A stretch of DNA of 64,000 nucleotides from Parahoeflea halophila. Lineage in GTDB: Bacteria > Pseudomonadota > Alphaproteobacteria > Rhizobiales > Rhizobiaceae. Every line of letters begins with the position of its first letter. The stretch's first letter is position 1. Position numbers and translations under genes: made by a program. The notes beneath the pieces were generated by a model. The model did no database searches and was not told where the DNA came from. It saw only the letters and a list, made by a program, of their open reading frames with translations. The stretch lies in assembly GCF_900220985.1 (NCBI RefSeq), contig NZ_OCPC01000002.1, forward strand, positions 372,001 through 436,000. Direction: 5' to 3'. Of this stretch, positions 46,288-57,107 are shown in pieces.

Positions 46288-46344
46288 CGGGACGCGTTTC
46301 CTCCCGATTGCGGGGGCTGTGCGTGAGCATGGCCCTTGCGGCTG

Positions 46345-47808
46345 TCAGAATTCGGCGATCGTGTTGGCGATGATGTCGATACCGGCCGAGATCTTGGCGC
46401 TTTCGATCGAGGAATAGGCAATCCGGTAATAATGCGCGCCGTCCTCGGGGTTCTCGAAGAAGAAATGGCCCGGTTCGAGCAGTACGCCCCTTTGCCTTAC
46501 GGCGAGTGCCAGATCGCGCGCATCAATGGTGTCGGGGGTCTTCATCCAGAAGCTCGAGCCGCCGGAAACATCCGAACCGGCCACATTCAATCCACGCCGG
46601 TCGATCGCTTCCTGCATCACCTCGCGCCGCCGCCGGTAGGTCTGGCCCATGCGTGCCACAAGCGCGTCGAAATGGCCCAGCGACAGAAAGTTTGCCACCG
46701 TGCGCTGCAGGTGGCCGGGCGGGTGCCGGACCACCACCATGCGCAGCGCGCGGGCTTCGCGGATGAAGGTTTCCGAGCCCACCATGTAGCCGAGCCGCAG
46801 GCCCGGAAACAGGGATTTAGAAAACGAGCCGACATAGATCACCCGGCCTTCCTCATCCAGCGACTTGAGCGCCGGCGCCGGCGGATTGAGGAATGACATC
46901 TCGAACTCGTAATCATCCTCGACGATGATGAAATCATCGCGTGACGCTTTCTCCAGCAGCTGCTGACGCCGCTCAAGCGGCATCGTCACGCTGGTCGGGC
47001 AATGATGGCTGGGCGTGGTGAACACCACATCGGTCTCCGCAGGCAAGGCATCGAGACGCAGGCCGGCGTGATCGACCGGCACGTTGACGACATTGCACCG
47101 GGCCTGGTTGAGCGCCACCCGCAGGCCCGGATAGCCCGGATTTTCCATTACCGCCGTACGGCGCTGGTTGAGCAACACCTGGGCTGCCAGCCACAGCGCA
47201 TTCTGCCCCCCCATTGTAATCAGGATCTGCTCCGGCTTGGCCTGGATGCCGCGCCGCGGCAGTGAATTGAGCGCAATGTATTTGACCAGCTCCGGGTCGT
47301 CGCGCTCATAGCTGTCGGCGGTCACCGTCGGGAATTCCCGTTTGCCCAGCGCCTGCAGTGCACATTGCCGCCAGTTGCTGTGATCGAAGATCTTCTCGTC
47401 CGCCTGGCCGTAGATGAAGGGGTAGGGATAGCTGCGCCAGTCCACCGGCTTCTCAACCAGAACCTGGCCGGAATAGCGCTGCCCGATGGCCCGGTTCCAG
47501 TCGACCGACTCCGTTACCTCGCCGCGCAGCGGCTCGAACCGGGTCCGTTGCGGCGCCGTCGGCGAAACGTAATAGCCCGAGCGGCCCTTGGCGATCAGAT
47601 AATCGTCGGAAACCAGTTCGCTGTAGGCCAAGGTCACGGTGATCCGGCTGATCCCGAGATGGGTCGCCAGCTTGCGGCTTGATGGCAATTTTGCACCCGG
47701 GATGAAGCGGCCGGAGAGCACGCCCTCGCTGATCATCCTCTGGATCTTCTGTTGCAGAGTGCCCTCGAATTTAGGGTCGAGAAAAAACGTGTCTATCGGA
47801 ATCGACAT
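46345..47808 (-). CDS. tauR: MocR/GntR-type regulator TauR
   Basis: A 487-residue regulator with an N-terminal GntR winged helix (about 15-85, LPSSRKLATHLGISRITV) fused to a type I aminotransferase domain (about 125-480) that keeps the PLP lysine in SFSKSLFPGLRLGY. TauR of Rhodobacter capsulatus, a MocR protein, activates taurine utilisation genes in the presence of taurine. Here the gene lies between xsc (convergent, 57 bp) and tpa (same strand, 115 bp), matching the tpa-tauR-xsc neighbourhood of that species. Confidence 0.88.
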   Translation of the reverse strand: MSIPIDTFFLDPKFEGTLQQKIQRMISEGVLSGRFIPGAKLPSSRKLATHLGISRITVTLAYSELVSDDYLIAKGRSGYYVSPTAPQRTRFEPLRGEVTESVDWNRAIGQRYSGQVLVEKPVDWRSYPYPFIYGQADEKIFDHSNWRQCALQALGKREFPTVTADSYERDDPELVKYIALNSLPRRGIQAKPEQILITMGGQNALWLAAQVLLNQRRTAVMENPGYPGLRVALNQARCNVVNVPVDHAGLRLDALPAETDVVFTTPSHHCPTSVTMPLERRQQLLEKASRDDFIIVEDDYEFEMSFLNPPAPALKSLDEEGRVIYVGSFSKSLFPGLRLGYMVGSETFIREARALRMVVVRHPPGHLQRTVANFLSLGHFDALVARMGQTYRRRREVMQEAIDRRGLNVAGSDVSGGSSFWMKTPDTIDARDLALAVRQRGVLLEPGHFFFENPEDGAHYYRIAYSSIESAKISAGIDIIANTIAEF

Positions 47809-47923
47809 TCCATCGCCCAGCCGGTTTTTGCCAGCATATCGAAATGCTTAGACAAGCGGAAGAGCCACTCGGCCGATTGTCCCGTCCGGTACTTCCGTCA
47901 CCTCTGCTGCGCATTTGGCCGCG

Positions 47924-49306
47924 CTATCCGAAGACCCGTCCGAGGGCCTGGTCAACACTGTCGGTGATCCGGTCGATATCATCGGCGGTAGCGATCAGCG
48001 CCGGGCTAAAACACAATGTGTTGTTGAAGCCTGGAAGTGACCGGTTGGTGGCGCCGATGATGACCCCCTGCGCCATGCAGTCGGCGACAACCGCCTGCAC
48101 CCGCTTCTCGTCCACGGGTTCCCTGGTCTTGCGGTCACTGACAAGCTCGGCGCCAATGAACAGTCCCTTGCCGCGGACGTCGCCGATCACGCCGTGTCTC
48201 TCCTGCAGCACCCTGAGATTGCCCATCATGCGCTCGCCCATTGCCTGGGTGTTTTCGATCAGGTTCTCGTCCTCGACGATGCGCATGTTCTCGAGCGCTG
48301 CCGCGGGACCGGCGGCGCAGCCGCCAAAAGTGGAGATGTCGCGAAAATAGGACATCGGGTCGGACGGATCGTCTTTGAACTGCTCGAATACGGCTTCGGT
48401 GGTCACCGTGCAGGAAATCGCCGCGTAGCCCGAGGCCACGCCCTTCGCCATGGTGACGAAATCGGGCTTGATTCCGTAATGCTGGTAGCCGAACCAGGCG
48501 CCGGTGCGCCCGACACCGCAGACCACTTCGTCGATATGTAAAAGAATATCGTACTTCTTGCAAATCTCCTGAACCCGCTCCCAGTAGCCTGGAGGCGGGG
48601 TAATCACGCCGCCGCCGGCGGTAATCGGCTCCAGGCAAAGCCCGCCGACGGTGTCGGGGCCCTCGCGCAGCATCACCTCCTCGATCGCATTTGCTGCGGC
48701 AAGGCCGTAGCTCTCCGCGTCCGGGTACTGGCTGCGATATTCAAGGCAATGCGGCACCATGACAAAGCCCGGCGCCATCGGCCCGTATTGCTCGACGCGC
48801 TGCGGCTGACCGCCGGCCGACAGGGTGGCAAGCGTGGTGCCGTGGTAATCGCGCTCCCGGTAAAGGATCTTGTACTTGCGGCCTCCATGGTGCCGGTGTG
48901 AGATTTGCCGGATCATCTTGAAGGCCTTCTCGTTGGCCTCTGATCCCGAATTCGAGTAATAGACCCGGCTCATTCCCGGCATCTTCTCGATCAGCTTCCT
49001 GGCGAACAGCGCGCCCGGAATCGATCCGGCGCTGTTGGCAAAGTAGTTCATCTTGACCAGCTGGTCGCGCACCGCGTCGGCGATGCTTTCGCGCCCATAG
49101 CCAACATTCACCGTCCAGACGCCGCCGGATACCGCGTCGAGATGTTCCTTGCCGGTCGCATCCCACACCCGCATGCCCCGGCCCTCGACCATGATCCGTG
49201 GATCGATGGTTTCAAACGGCTTGTGCTGGATCAGGTGATGCCAGACATGGGCGCGATCGGCTTCGACGACTGCCTGGATGTCATTGGTCTGAATGGGCAG
49301 ATTCAT
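47924..49306 (-). CDS. tpa: Taurine-pyruvate aminotransferase
   Basis: Tpa transfers the amino group of taurine to pyruvate, giving sulfoacetaldehyde and alanine. The 460-residue class III aminotransferase has the PLP lysine in FVTMAKGVASGYAAIS, the IDEVVCGVGRTG strand carrying the PLP Asp-equivalent region, and the SGSEANEKAFK substrate loop. GGGAGGG lies 6 nt before the ATG. Specificity for taurine is supported by the linked xsc, tauR and tauABC; on sequence alone another omega-aminotransferase would be possible. Confidence 0.88.
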   Translation of the reverse strand: MNLPIQTNDIQAVVEADRAHVWHHLIQHKPFETIDPRIMVEGRGMRVWDATGKEHLDAVSGGVWTVNVGYGRESIADAVRDQLVKMNYFANSAGSIPGALFARKLIEKMPGMSRVYYSNSGSEANEKAFKMIRQISHRHHGGRKYKILYRERDYHGTTLATLSAGGQPQRVEQYGPMAPGFVMVPHCLEYRSQYPDAESYGLAAANAIEEVMLREGPDTVGGLCLEPITAGGGVITPPPGYWERVQEICKKYDILLHIDEVVCGVGRTGAWFGYQHYGIKPDFVTMAKGVASGYAAISCTVTTEAVFEQFKDDPSDPMSYFRDISTFGGCAAGPAAALENMRIVEDENLIENTQAMGERMMGNLRVLQERHGVIGDVRGKGLFIGAELVSDRKTREPVDEKRVQAVVADCMAQGVIIGATNRSLPGFNNTLCFSPALIATADDIDRITDSVDQALGRVFG

Positions 49307-49651
49307 GCGCGGTCCCTCCCGGCAAAGAATAGGATGGCCGGTTCTCCGGCATCAAAACCATCGCCGAAGTGTACGGCAATGGAATAGGGCCAGTGGCTCT
49401 TCAGGCATATGGCCAGAAAAAAGCAGAACAAAACCAATGACCTGAGGTGGAGCAGGGAAACTGGTACAATGTTGTCGGGCAAATTGGCGCTATGGCTTTG
49501 CATGCCGACTTGATCGACTTGGCAATATAGGCGCAAGATAGATCTTAAAAGAACGCCAAAAACGGGAACAGGGCCGGACATCTCGAGTTTGCCCGGCAAT
49601 GTATTGCAATCGAACGACCGGCATCATGCTGGTCTGGACAGGGAGCATCAC
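49307..49651. promoter_or_regulatory. Divergent tpa/tauA control region
   Basis: A 345-bp stretch between tpa (minus) and tauA (plus) without a supported gene. A direct repeat GACTTG-ATC-GACTTG lies at 49507-49521 (9-bp period), the sort of spaced direct repeat that MocR proteins bind. A CTGGAC hexamer at about 49633 resembles the half-site reported for TauR in R. capsulatus, but only one copy is clear. Promoter boxes could not be assigned. Confidence 0.45.
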
Positions 49652-50644
49652 ATGAAAGCTGCATCAAGAATTTCCGCATTGCTGGCCGGTATTGCCATGG
49701 TTGCCACCGTATCCGTGGCCAAGGCCGACGAAATCACGGTCGGTTACTTCCTCGAATGGCCGATGCCGTTCCAGTATGCCAAGGTCAAGGGGCTTTATGA
49801 CGAGGCGCTGGGCATGAAGGTCAACTGGAAATCGTTTGACGCCGGGACCGCGATGTCGGCGGCGATGGCATCCGGCGATGTCCAGATTTCGGTCAGCCAG
49901 GGGGTTCCTCCTTTCGTGGTGGCCACTTCGGCAGGGCAGGACCTGCAGGTTGCCGATATCGCCGTGGTCTACAACGACAACGACAACTGCGTAGTCAAGG
50001 CCGCGCTCGAAATCGACAAGGACAGTGCCAAGGAACTCGAAGGCAAGAAGGCCGGCGTTCCGATTGGCACCGCCGCGCACTACGGCTTCCTCAAGCAGAT
50101 GGAGCACTTCGGTGTCGACGTCTCCACCATGGAAGTGGTCGACATGGCTCCGCCAGACGGTGCGGCAGCCTTTGCCCAGGGCAGTCTCGACATGGTCTGC
50201 GGTTGGGGCGGCTCGCTTCGCCGCATGATGGAGCACGGCAACGTGTTGCTGACCGGTGAGGAGAAGGATGCCATCGGCATTTCCGTCTATGACGTCACCT
50301 CGGTGCCGGCGTCCTTTGCCGCCGAGCAGTCCGACGTGCTTGCAAAGTTCCTCAAGGTCACTGCCGACATGAACGCCAAGTGGTTGACGGACTCGGAGGA
50401 AATGCTGCCGGTGATCGCCAATGATGCGGGCATGAGCGAGGAAGATGCGGCCGACACCCTCAAGGGCTTCCAGTTCCCGACGGTCGAGGCGCAGCTCTCG
50501 GACAAATGGCTCGGCAAGGCCACGCCCGAGTTCCTCAAGGGCGTAGGCGACTTCTTCAAGGAGCAGGGTAACATTCCGGCCTCGCGCGACACCTACGACG
50601 GTGCGGTCAACACCGGCCCGCTCGCGGCTGCAGCGAAAATGTAG
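49652..50644 (+). CDS. tauA: Taurine ABC transporter solute-binding protein
   Basis: A 330-residue periplasmic protein of the NitT/TauT family. Residues 1-25 are a Sec signal (ISALLAGIAMVATVSVA, cleavage near AKA-DE), then ITVGYFLEWPMPFQYAK opens the mature protein. ATG 49652 is preceded by AGGGAGC. It should bind taurine for import by TauBC. It is divergent from tpa and followed by a strong hairpin before tauB. Confidence 0.87.
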   Translation: MKAASRISALLAGIAMVATVSVAKADEITVGYFLEWPMPFQYAKVKGLYDEALGMKVNWKSFDAGTAMSAAMASGDVQISVSQGVPPFVVATSAGQDLQVADIAVVYNDNDNCVVKAALEIDKDSAKELEGKKAGVPIGTAAHYGFLKQMEHFGVDVSTMEVVDMAPPDGAAAFAQGSLDMVCGWGGSLRRMMEHGNVLLTGEEKDAIGISVYDVTSVPASFAAEQSDVLAKFLKVTADMNAKWLTDSEEMLPVIANDAGMSEEDAADTLKGFQFPTVEAQLSDKWLGKATPEFLKGVGDFFKEQGNIPASRDTYDGAVNTGPLAAAAKM

Positions 50645-50660
50645 GCAAGCACCAGATAAA

Positions 50661-50694
50661 CCGGCGGACGGATGGACGCATGTCCGGCCGCCGG
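50661..50694 (+). other. GC-rich intercistronic hairpin between tauA and tauB
   Basis: CCGGCGG (50661-50667) pairs with CCGCCGG (50688-50694); after one mismatch the inner CGGA (50669-50672) pairs with TCCG (50683-50686). There is no T-run. Like the hairpin after dctP, it probably adjusts binding-protein to permease ratio. Confidence 0.62.
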
Positions 50695-50730
50695 GCCACG
50701 GCACACTTTGTTTCCATGATTGGAGTAGCC

Positions 50731-51537
50731 ATGGGTAACCTGGTCATTGACGACCTTTCCATGCGCTTTGATCTGCCCAATGGCGGATCGGTGCAGGCAC
50801 TGGAAAACGTTTCGCTGGAATTGGCAAAAGGCGAGCTTCTGGCAGTTCTTGGCCCTTCGGGCTGCGGCAAGACCACCCTTCTCAACATCGTTGCAGGATT
50901 TCTCGCTCCGACCGGCGGTCAGGTTACGCTCAATGGCAACCAGGTCACCGGGCCAGGCGCCGAACGCGGCATGGTCTTCCAGCAAGGTGCGCTGTTCGAA
51001 TGGATGAGCGTGCGCCGCAATATTTCCTTCGGCCCGGACATGGCGGGCAAGCCACAATCCGAGACCACGCCTGTGGTCGAAAACCTTCTTCGTACGGTCG
51101 GCTTGCAGGATTTCGGCGACAAGATGATCTACGAACTCTCCGGCGGCATGCAGCAGCGCGTAGCCCTTGCACGCTGCCTCGCCAATGATCCCGATGTCAT
51201 CCTGATGGACGAGCCGCTGGGCGCACTCGACGCGCTGACCCGCGAGAAGATGCAGGGTCTGGTGCTCAAGCTGTGGAAGGAAACCGGCAAGACCATCATC
51301 TTGATCACTCACTCGGTCGAGGAAGCGCTGCTGCTTGGTGAGCGGCTGCTGGTGATGGCCCCGCGTCCCGGCCGTATCCACAAGGAGTATCGCCTGCCCT
51401 TCGCCGAAATGGGCGTCGGGCGTGACCTGCGCCTGGTCAAGAAGGAGCCGGAATTCGCCGAACGCCGGGAAGAAATTCTCTCCATGATCTGGGATATGGA
51501 AGAGGAAATCATGGGCCGGCAGGAGGAATCTGCATGA
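50731..51537 (+). CDS. tauB: Taurine ABC transporter ATP-binding protein
   Basis: A 268-residue ABC ATPase with Walker A LGPSGCGKTT, Q-loop VFQQGALFEW, signature LSGGMQQRVALAR, Walker B VILMDEPLGALD and the switch His in LITHSVEEA. This set is typical of the SsuB/TauB group. ATG 50731 with TTGGAGT upstream is preferred; in-frame ATG 50716 is possible. It overlaps tauC by four bases. It energises import of taurine bound by TauA. Confidence 0.92.
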   Translation: MGNLVIDDLSMRFDLPNGGSVQALENVSLELAKGELLAVLGPSGCGKTTLLNIVAGFLAPTGGQVTLNGNQVTGPGAERGMVFQQGALFEWMSVRRNISFGPDMAGKPQSETTPVVENLLRTVGLQDFGDKMIYELSGGMQQRVALARCLANDPDVILMDEPLGALDALTREKMQGLVLKLWKETGKTIILITHSVEEALLLGERLLVMAPRPGRIHKEYRLPFAEMGVGRDLRLVKKEPEFAERREEILSMIWDMEEEIMGRQEESA

Positions 51538-52802
51538 TTGTCTTTCTCCTCTATGCGGCAATTTTCGCATTGGCCTATGTCGCCTACCGGGCCTGGCAGC
51601 GCTCACGCCGCCATATTCACGATTTCGACAGCCTGAAAACCGTGACATTCGGCGATGAAAGCGCCGTCTCGCCCAACCGATTTGCCTCGGTAGTCTCAAT
51701 CATCGCCCTGTTTGGGATCTGGGGCGCCTTCACCGGATCGGTGATCACGCCGCTGCACGTGCCCGGACCCTTTGTCGGCGATACAAGCTTCACCTACACC
51801 GCACGCAATGCCGCTGGCGAAACCGACCAGGCGGTCGCACATTTGCGCGTCTACCGTGTCGGTGAAGATGTGGATCTGCCGGAAGTCCCGGTCGAGCCAA
51901 ATGGTTTCGCCGACGACGACGCCATCAAGATCGGCGCCTGGAGGTCCGCGCTCGCCCGTCCCAATGAAAACGACGTCGGCGGCAAGGAGGACGGTTACAG
52001 CCTTGTCGCCATCGACGGGCAACCCATCGCCCCGGGTGAAACTGTCCGCTTTTCGGATGGCGAGATCACCATGACCAACAAGGGCAGCCTGTCGATCAAG
52101 CCTGACAAGGGCTGGCAGATGGAGCCGATCTGGTTGCCCGCGCCGGAAGCCGTTCTCGGCCGCCTCGGGGAAATTGCCAGCGAGGGATACAAGAACTTCT
52201 CGCTGTGGGAGCATCTCGGTTCATCGCTTGGGCGAGTGCTGGTCGGTTTCGTCATCGGCAGCATCGTCGGCATCCCGCTCGGCTATGCCATGGGCCTCTC
52301 CGACTGGTTCCGCGGCTGGTTTGACCCGATCGTCGAGTTCATGCGTCCGGTGCCGCCGCTGGCGCTGATCCCGCTTATCATCATCTGGTTCGGCATCGGC
52401 GAGGAAGGCAAGGTCATCCTGCTGTTCCTCGCGGCCTTGTGGATCATGACAATTGCGGCCCGGGCCGGGGTATCGGGCGTGCGCATCTCCAAGGTGCACG
52501 CAGCCTATTCGCTCGGCGCGTCGAAATGGCAGATCCTGAGGCATGTCATCGTGCCCAATTCGCTGCCGGAGATTTTCACCGGCGCGCGCGTGGCCATGGG
52601 AGTCTGCTGGGGCACGGTGGTTGCCGCCGAACTGGTGGCGGCTGATCGCGGCGCCGGCATGATGATCGTCAACGCCTCGAAATTCCAGCTTACCGACATC
52701 GTCATCCTCGGCATCATCCTGATCGGCATCATTGGTTACGGCATCGATATCCTGATGCGCATGGCCGAGAGATGGCTCGTGCCCTGGAAGGGCCGCGGCT
52801 GA
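51534..52802 (+). CDS. tauC: Taurine ABC transporter permease with a large N-terminal extension and insert
   Basis: A 422-residue permease, far longer than E. coli TauC (about 275). Residues about 200-420 are the normal core: LPAPEAVLGRL, four to five membrane segments and the EAA loop SLGASKWQILRHVIVPNSLPEI that contacts TauB. In front are an extra hydrophobic segment (2-20), a second one (50-70), and then about 125 mostly polar residues (75-199) placed where ordinary TauC proteins pass directly from membrane to the L-P-x-P motif. That insert is probably periplasmic and may be beta-rich. The stop is 88 bp before the convergent gyrB end. Confidence 0.85.
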   Translation: MIVFLLYAAIFALAYVAYRAWQRSRRHIHDFDSLKTVTFGDESAVSPNRFASVVSIIALFGIWGAFTGSVITPLHVPGPFVGDTSFTYTARNAAGETDQAVAHLRVYRVGEDVDLPEVPVEPNGFADDDAIKIGAWRSALARPNENDVGGKEDGYSLVAIDGQPIAPGETVRFSDGEITMTNKGSLSIKPDKGWQMEPIWLPAPEAVLGRLGEIASEGYKNFSLWEHLGSSLGRVLVGFVIGSIVGIPLGYAMGLSDWFRGWFDPIVEFMRPVPPLALIPLIIIWFGIGEEGKVILLFLAALWIMTIAARAGVSGVRISKVHAAYSLGASKWQILRHVIVPNSLPEIFTGARVAMGVCWGTVVAAELVAADRGAGMMIVNASKFQLTDIVILGIILIGIIGYGIDILMRMAERWLVPWKGRG

Positions 52803-52831
52803 ACGGTCAAATACCAATCCGGCAAAACAAA

Positions 52832-52868
52832 AAACGCCGCTGCTCCGGTCTCGGGCAGCGGCGTTTTC
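52832..52868. terminator. Bidirectional terminator between tauC and gyrB
   Basis: A perfect 13-bp stem (52832-52844 with 52856-52868) flanked by A-run on the left and T-run on the right, so it can end both the tauABC transcript and the convergent gyrB transcript. Confidence 0.92.
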
Positions 52869-52890
52869 CTGGTGTTGGACCGGCGTCCGG

Positions 52891-55386
<2,496 letters not shown>

Positions 55387-55579
55387 TCACCGCCTGGATG
55401 AATGTCCACTATAGGCGGGCGGCTTGTGAAAACCAAATCTGCCGCGCCATGGAATTGTGGGTTTTGGAATGCATATATGGGGATGAACATGCCGGACCGT
55501 CAGGATTGCGGGCCTGCTGCCGGAACGAGCCGGCAGGCAGGCTGCGATCCCTACCCTGCCGGACCGTGAAGGAAGCCGA

Positions 55580-56974
55580 ATGACTCAGTCCCATGCCCCC
55601 TTTGTGCCACCAGCGCCGGTTCCCAGAACAACGCCGCCATCGCGCTTCGAGATCATTCGTACCGTCATGCGCAACCCGCTCGAACTGTGGGGCGAACCGT
55701 CGTTCCGGCTCGACTGGTTGAAGACCAGGTTCTTCAACGAGCGGACCCTTATCGTCAACCATCCGGGCCTCATCCGCCACATCCTGGTCGACAACGCGAA
55801 GAACTACGAAATGGCGGTGATCCGGCAGCTGGTCCTGCGCCCGATCCTGCGCGATGGATTGCTGACGGCGGAGGGCGAGTCCTGGAAACGTTCGCGCAAG
55901 GCAATGGCGCCGGTATTCACCCCGCGCCATGCCCGTGGCTTTGCCCGGCAGATGCTCGAGCAATCGCTCGCTTTCACCGGCCGTTACGAGCAGGCGGCCG
56001 ACAATGCAGAAGTGCGCGACATCTCTGTCGACATGACCGAACTGACTTTCGACATCCTCTCCGCAACGCTGTTCTCGGGCCAGGTCGCCGGCAGCGAGGA
56101 AGAGTTTGCCGGCGATATCGAACGGTTGCTGTCGACCATGGGCCGGGTCGACCCACTGGATCTGCTCAAGGCGCCGTCCTGGCTTCCGCGTGTCCGCGGC
56201 ATGCTTGGCAAGCCGATTCTCGCCAAGTTCCGCGGAATTGTCGAACAAACGATGGCCAACCGTCAGCAATTGATGCGCACCGACCCGGACAACGTGCCCG
56301 AGGATTTTCTCACACTGCTGATCCGGCTCCATGGTCCCGATGGCCTGACGCTGGGCGAGATCGAGGACAACATCATCACCTTCATCGGCGCGGGCCACGA
56401 GACCACCGCCCGGGCGCTGGGCTGGACGCTCTACTGTCTGGCCAATTCGCCATCCGACCGGCAGAAGGTGGAAGCCGAGATCGATGAGGTCCTGGTCCGC
56501 GAACCCGATCCGGTCAAATGGCTTGACGCCATGCCCTGGACCCGCGCCGCCTTCGAGGAAGCCATGCGGCTCTATCCGCCCGCTCCTTCGATAAACCGCG
56601 CCGCGATCACGGATGACGAGTGGCACAACGGCGAGGGTGAAACCGTCACCATCGAGGCCGGGACCACGGTGCTGGTGATGCCCTGGACGCTTCACCGGCA
56701 CACAAAATTGTGGGATCGGCCCGCGGCCTTTATCCCGTCCCGCTTCCTGCCGGAGAATCGCCAAAGCATCGACCGTTATCAATACCTGCCTTTCGGCGCC
56801 GGACCACGCATCTGTATCGGCGCCACCTTCGCGCTGCAGGAAGCGGTGATCGCGCTCGGCGTGCTGCTCTCGCGCTACCGCTTCGATTGTACCAAAAAGA
56901 CCAGGCCCTGGCCGATGCAGAAGCTGACCACCCAGCCCGGGGGAGGCTTGCCGATGCGCGTCAGCCGCCGCTGA
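55580..56974 (+). CDS. Cytochrome P450
   Basis: A 464-residue haem monooxygenase. The I-helix oxygen-activation motif is FIGAGHETTA, the ExxR is EEAMRLYPP, and the haem-thiolate is Cys412 in FGAGPRICIG. There is no N-terminal membrane anchor, so it should be soluble and need a ferredoxin or fused-type reductase encoded elsewhere. Length and the R-x-F-x-P segment resemble the CYP102/CYP4-like alkane or fatty-acid branch, but the substrate cannot be told. GGAAG precedes the ATG. It is followed after 133 bp by a hydantoinase gene. Confidence 0.9.
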   Translation: MTQSHAPFVPPAPVPRTTPPSRFEIIRTVMRNPLELWGEPSFRLDWLKTRFFNERTLIVNHPGLIRHILVDNAKNYEMAVIRQLVLRPILRDGLLTAEGESWKRSRKAMAPVFTPRHARGFARQMLEQSLAFTGRYEQAADNAEVRDISVDMTELTFDILSATLFSGQVAGSEEEFAGDIERLLSTMGRVDPLDLLKAPSWLPRVRGMLGKPILAKFRGIVEQTMANRQQLMRTDPDNVPEDFLTLLIRLHGPDGLTLGEIEDNIITFIGAGHETTARALGWTLYCLANSPSDRQKVEAEIDEVLVREPDPVKWLDAMPWTRAAFEEAMRLYPPAPSINRAAITDDEWHNGEGETVTIEAGTTVLVMPWTLHRHTKLWDRPAAFIPSRFLPENRQSIDRYQYLPFGAGPRICIGATFALQEAVIALGVLLSRYRFDCTKKTRPWPMQKLTTQPGGGLPMRVSRR

Positions 56975-57107
56975 GCCGAACGCAGACAAGCGTTCCCTGC
57001 CATGGTGTGGCTTCGGCAAGGCTCGAAGTGGTGGCGCCGATGCTGAAACCGGCCTATGTCAGATCTGAGCTCCCGCAGTCGTGGAGCGCACGAACGGAAT
57101 GCTCGCC

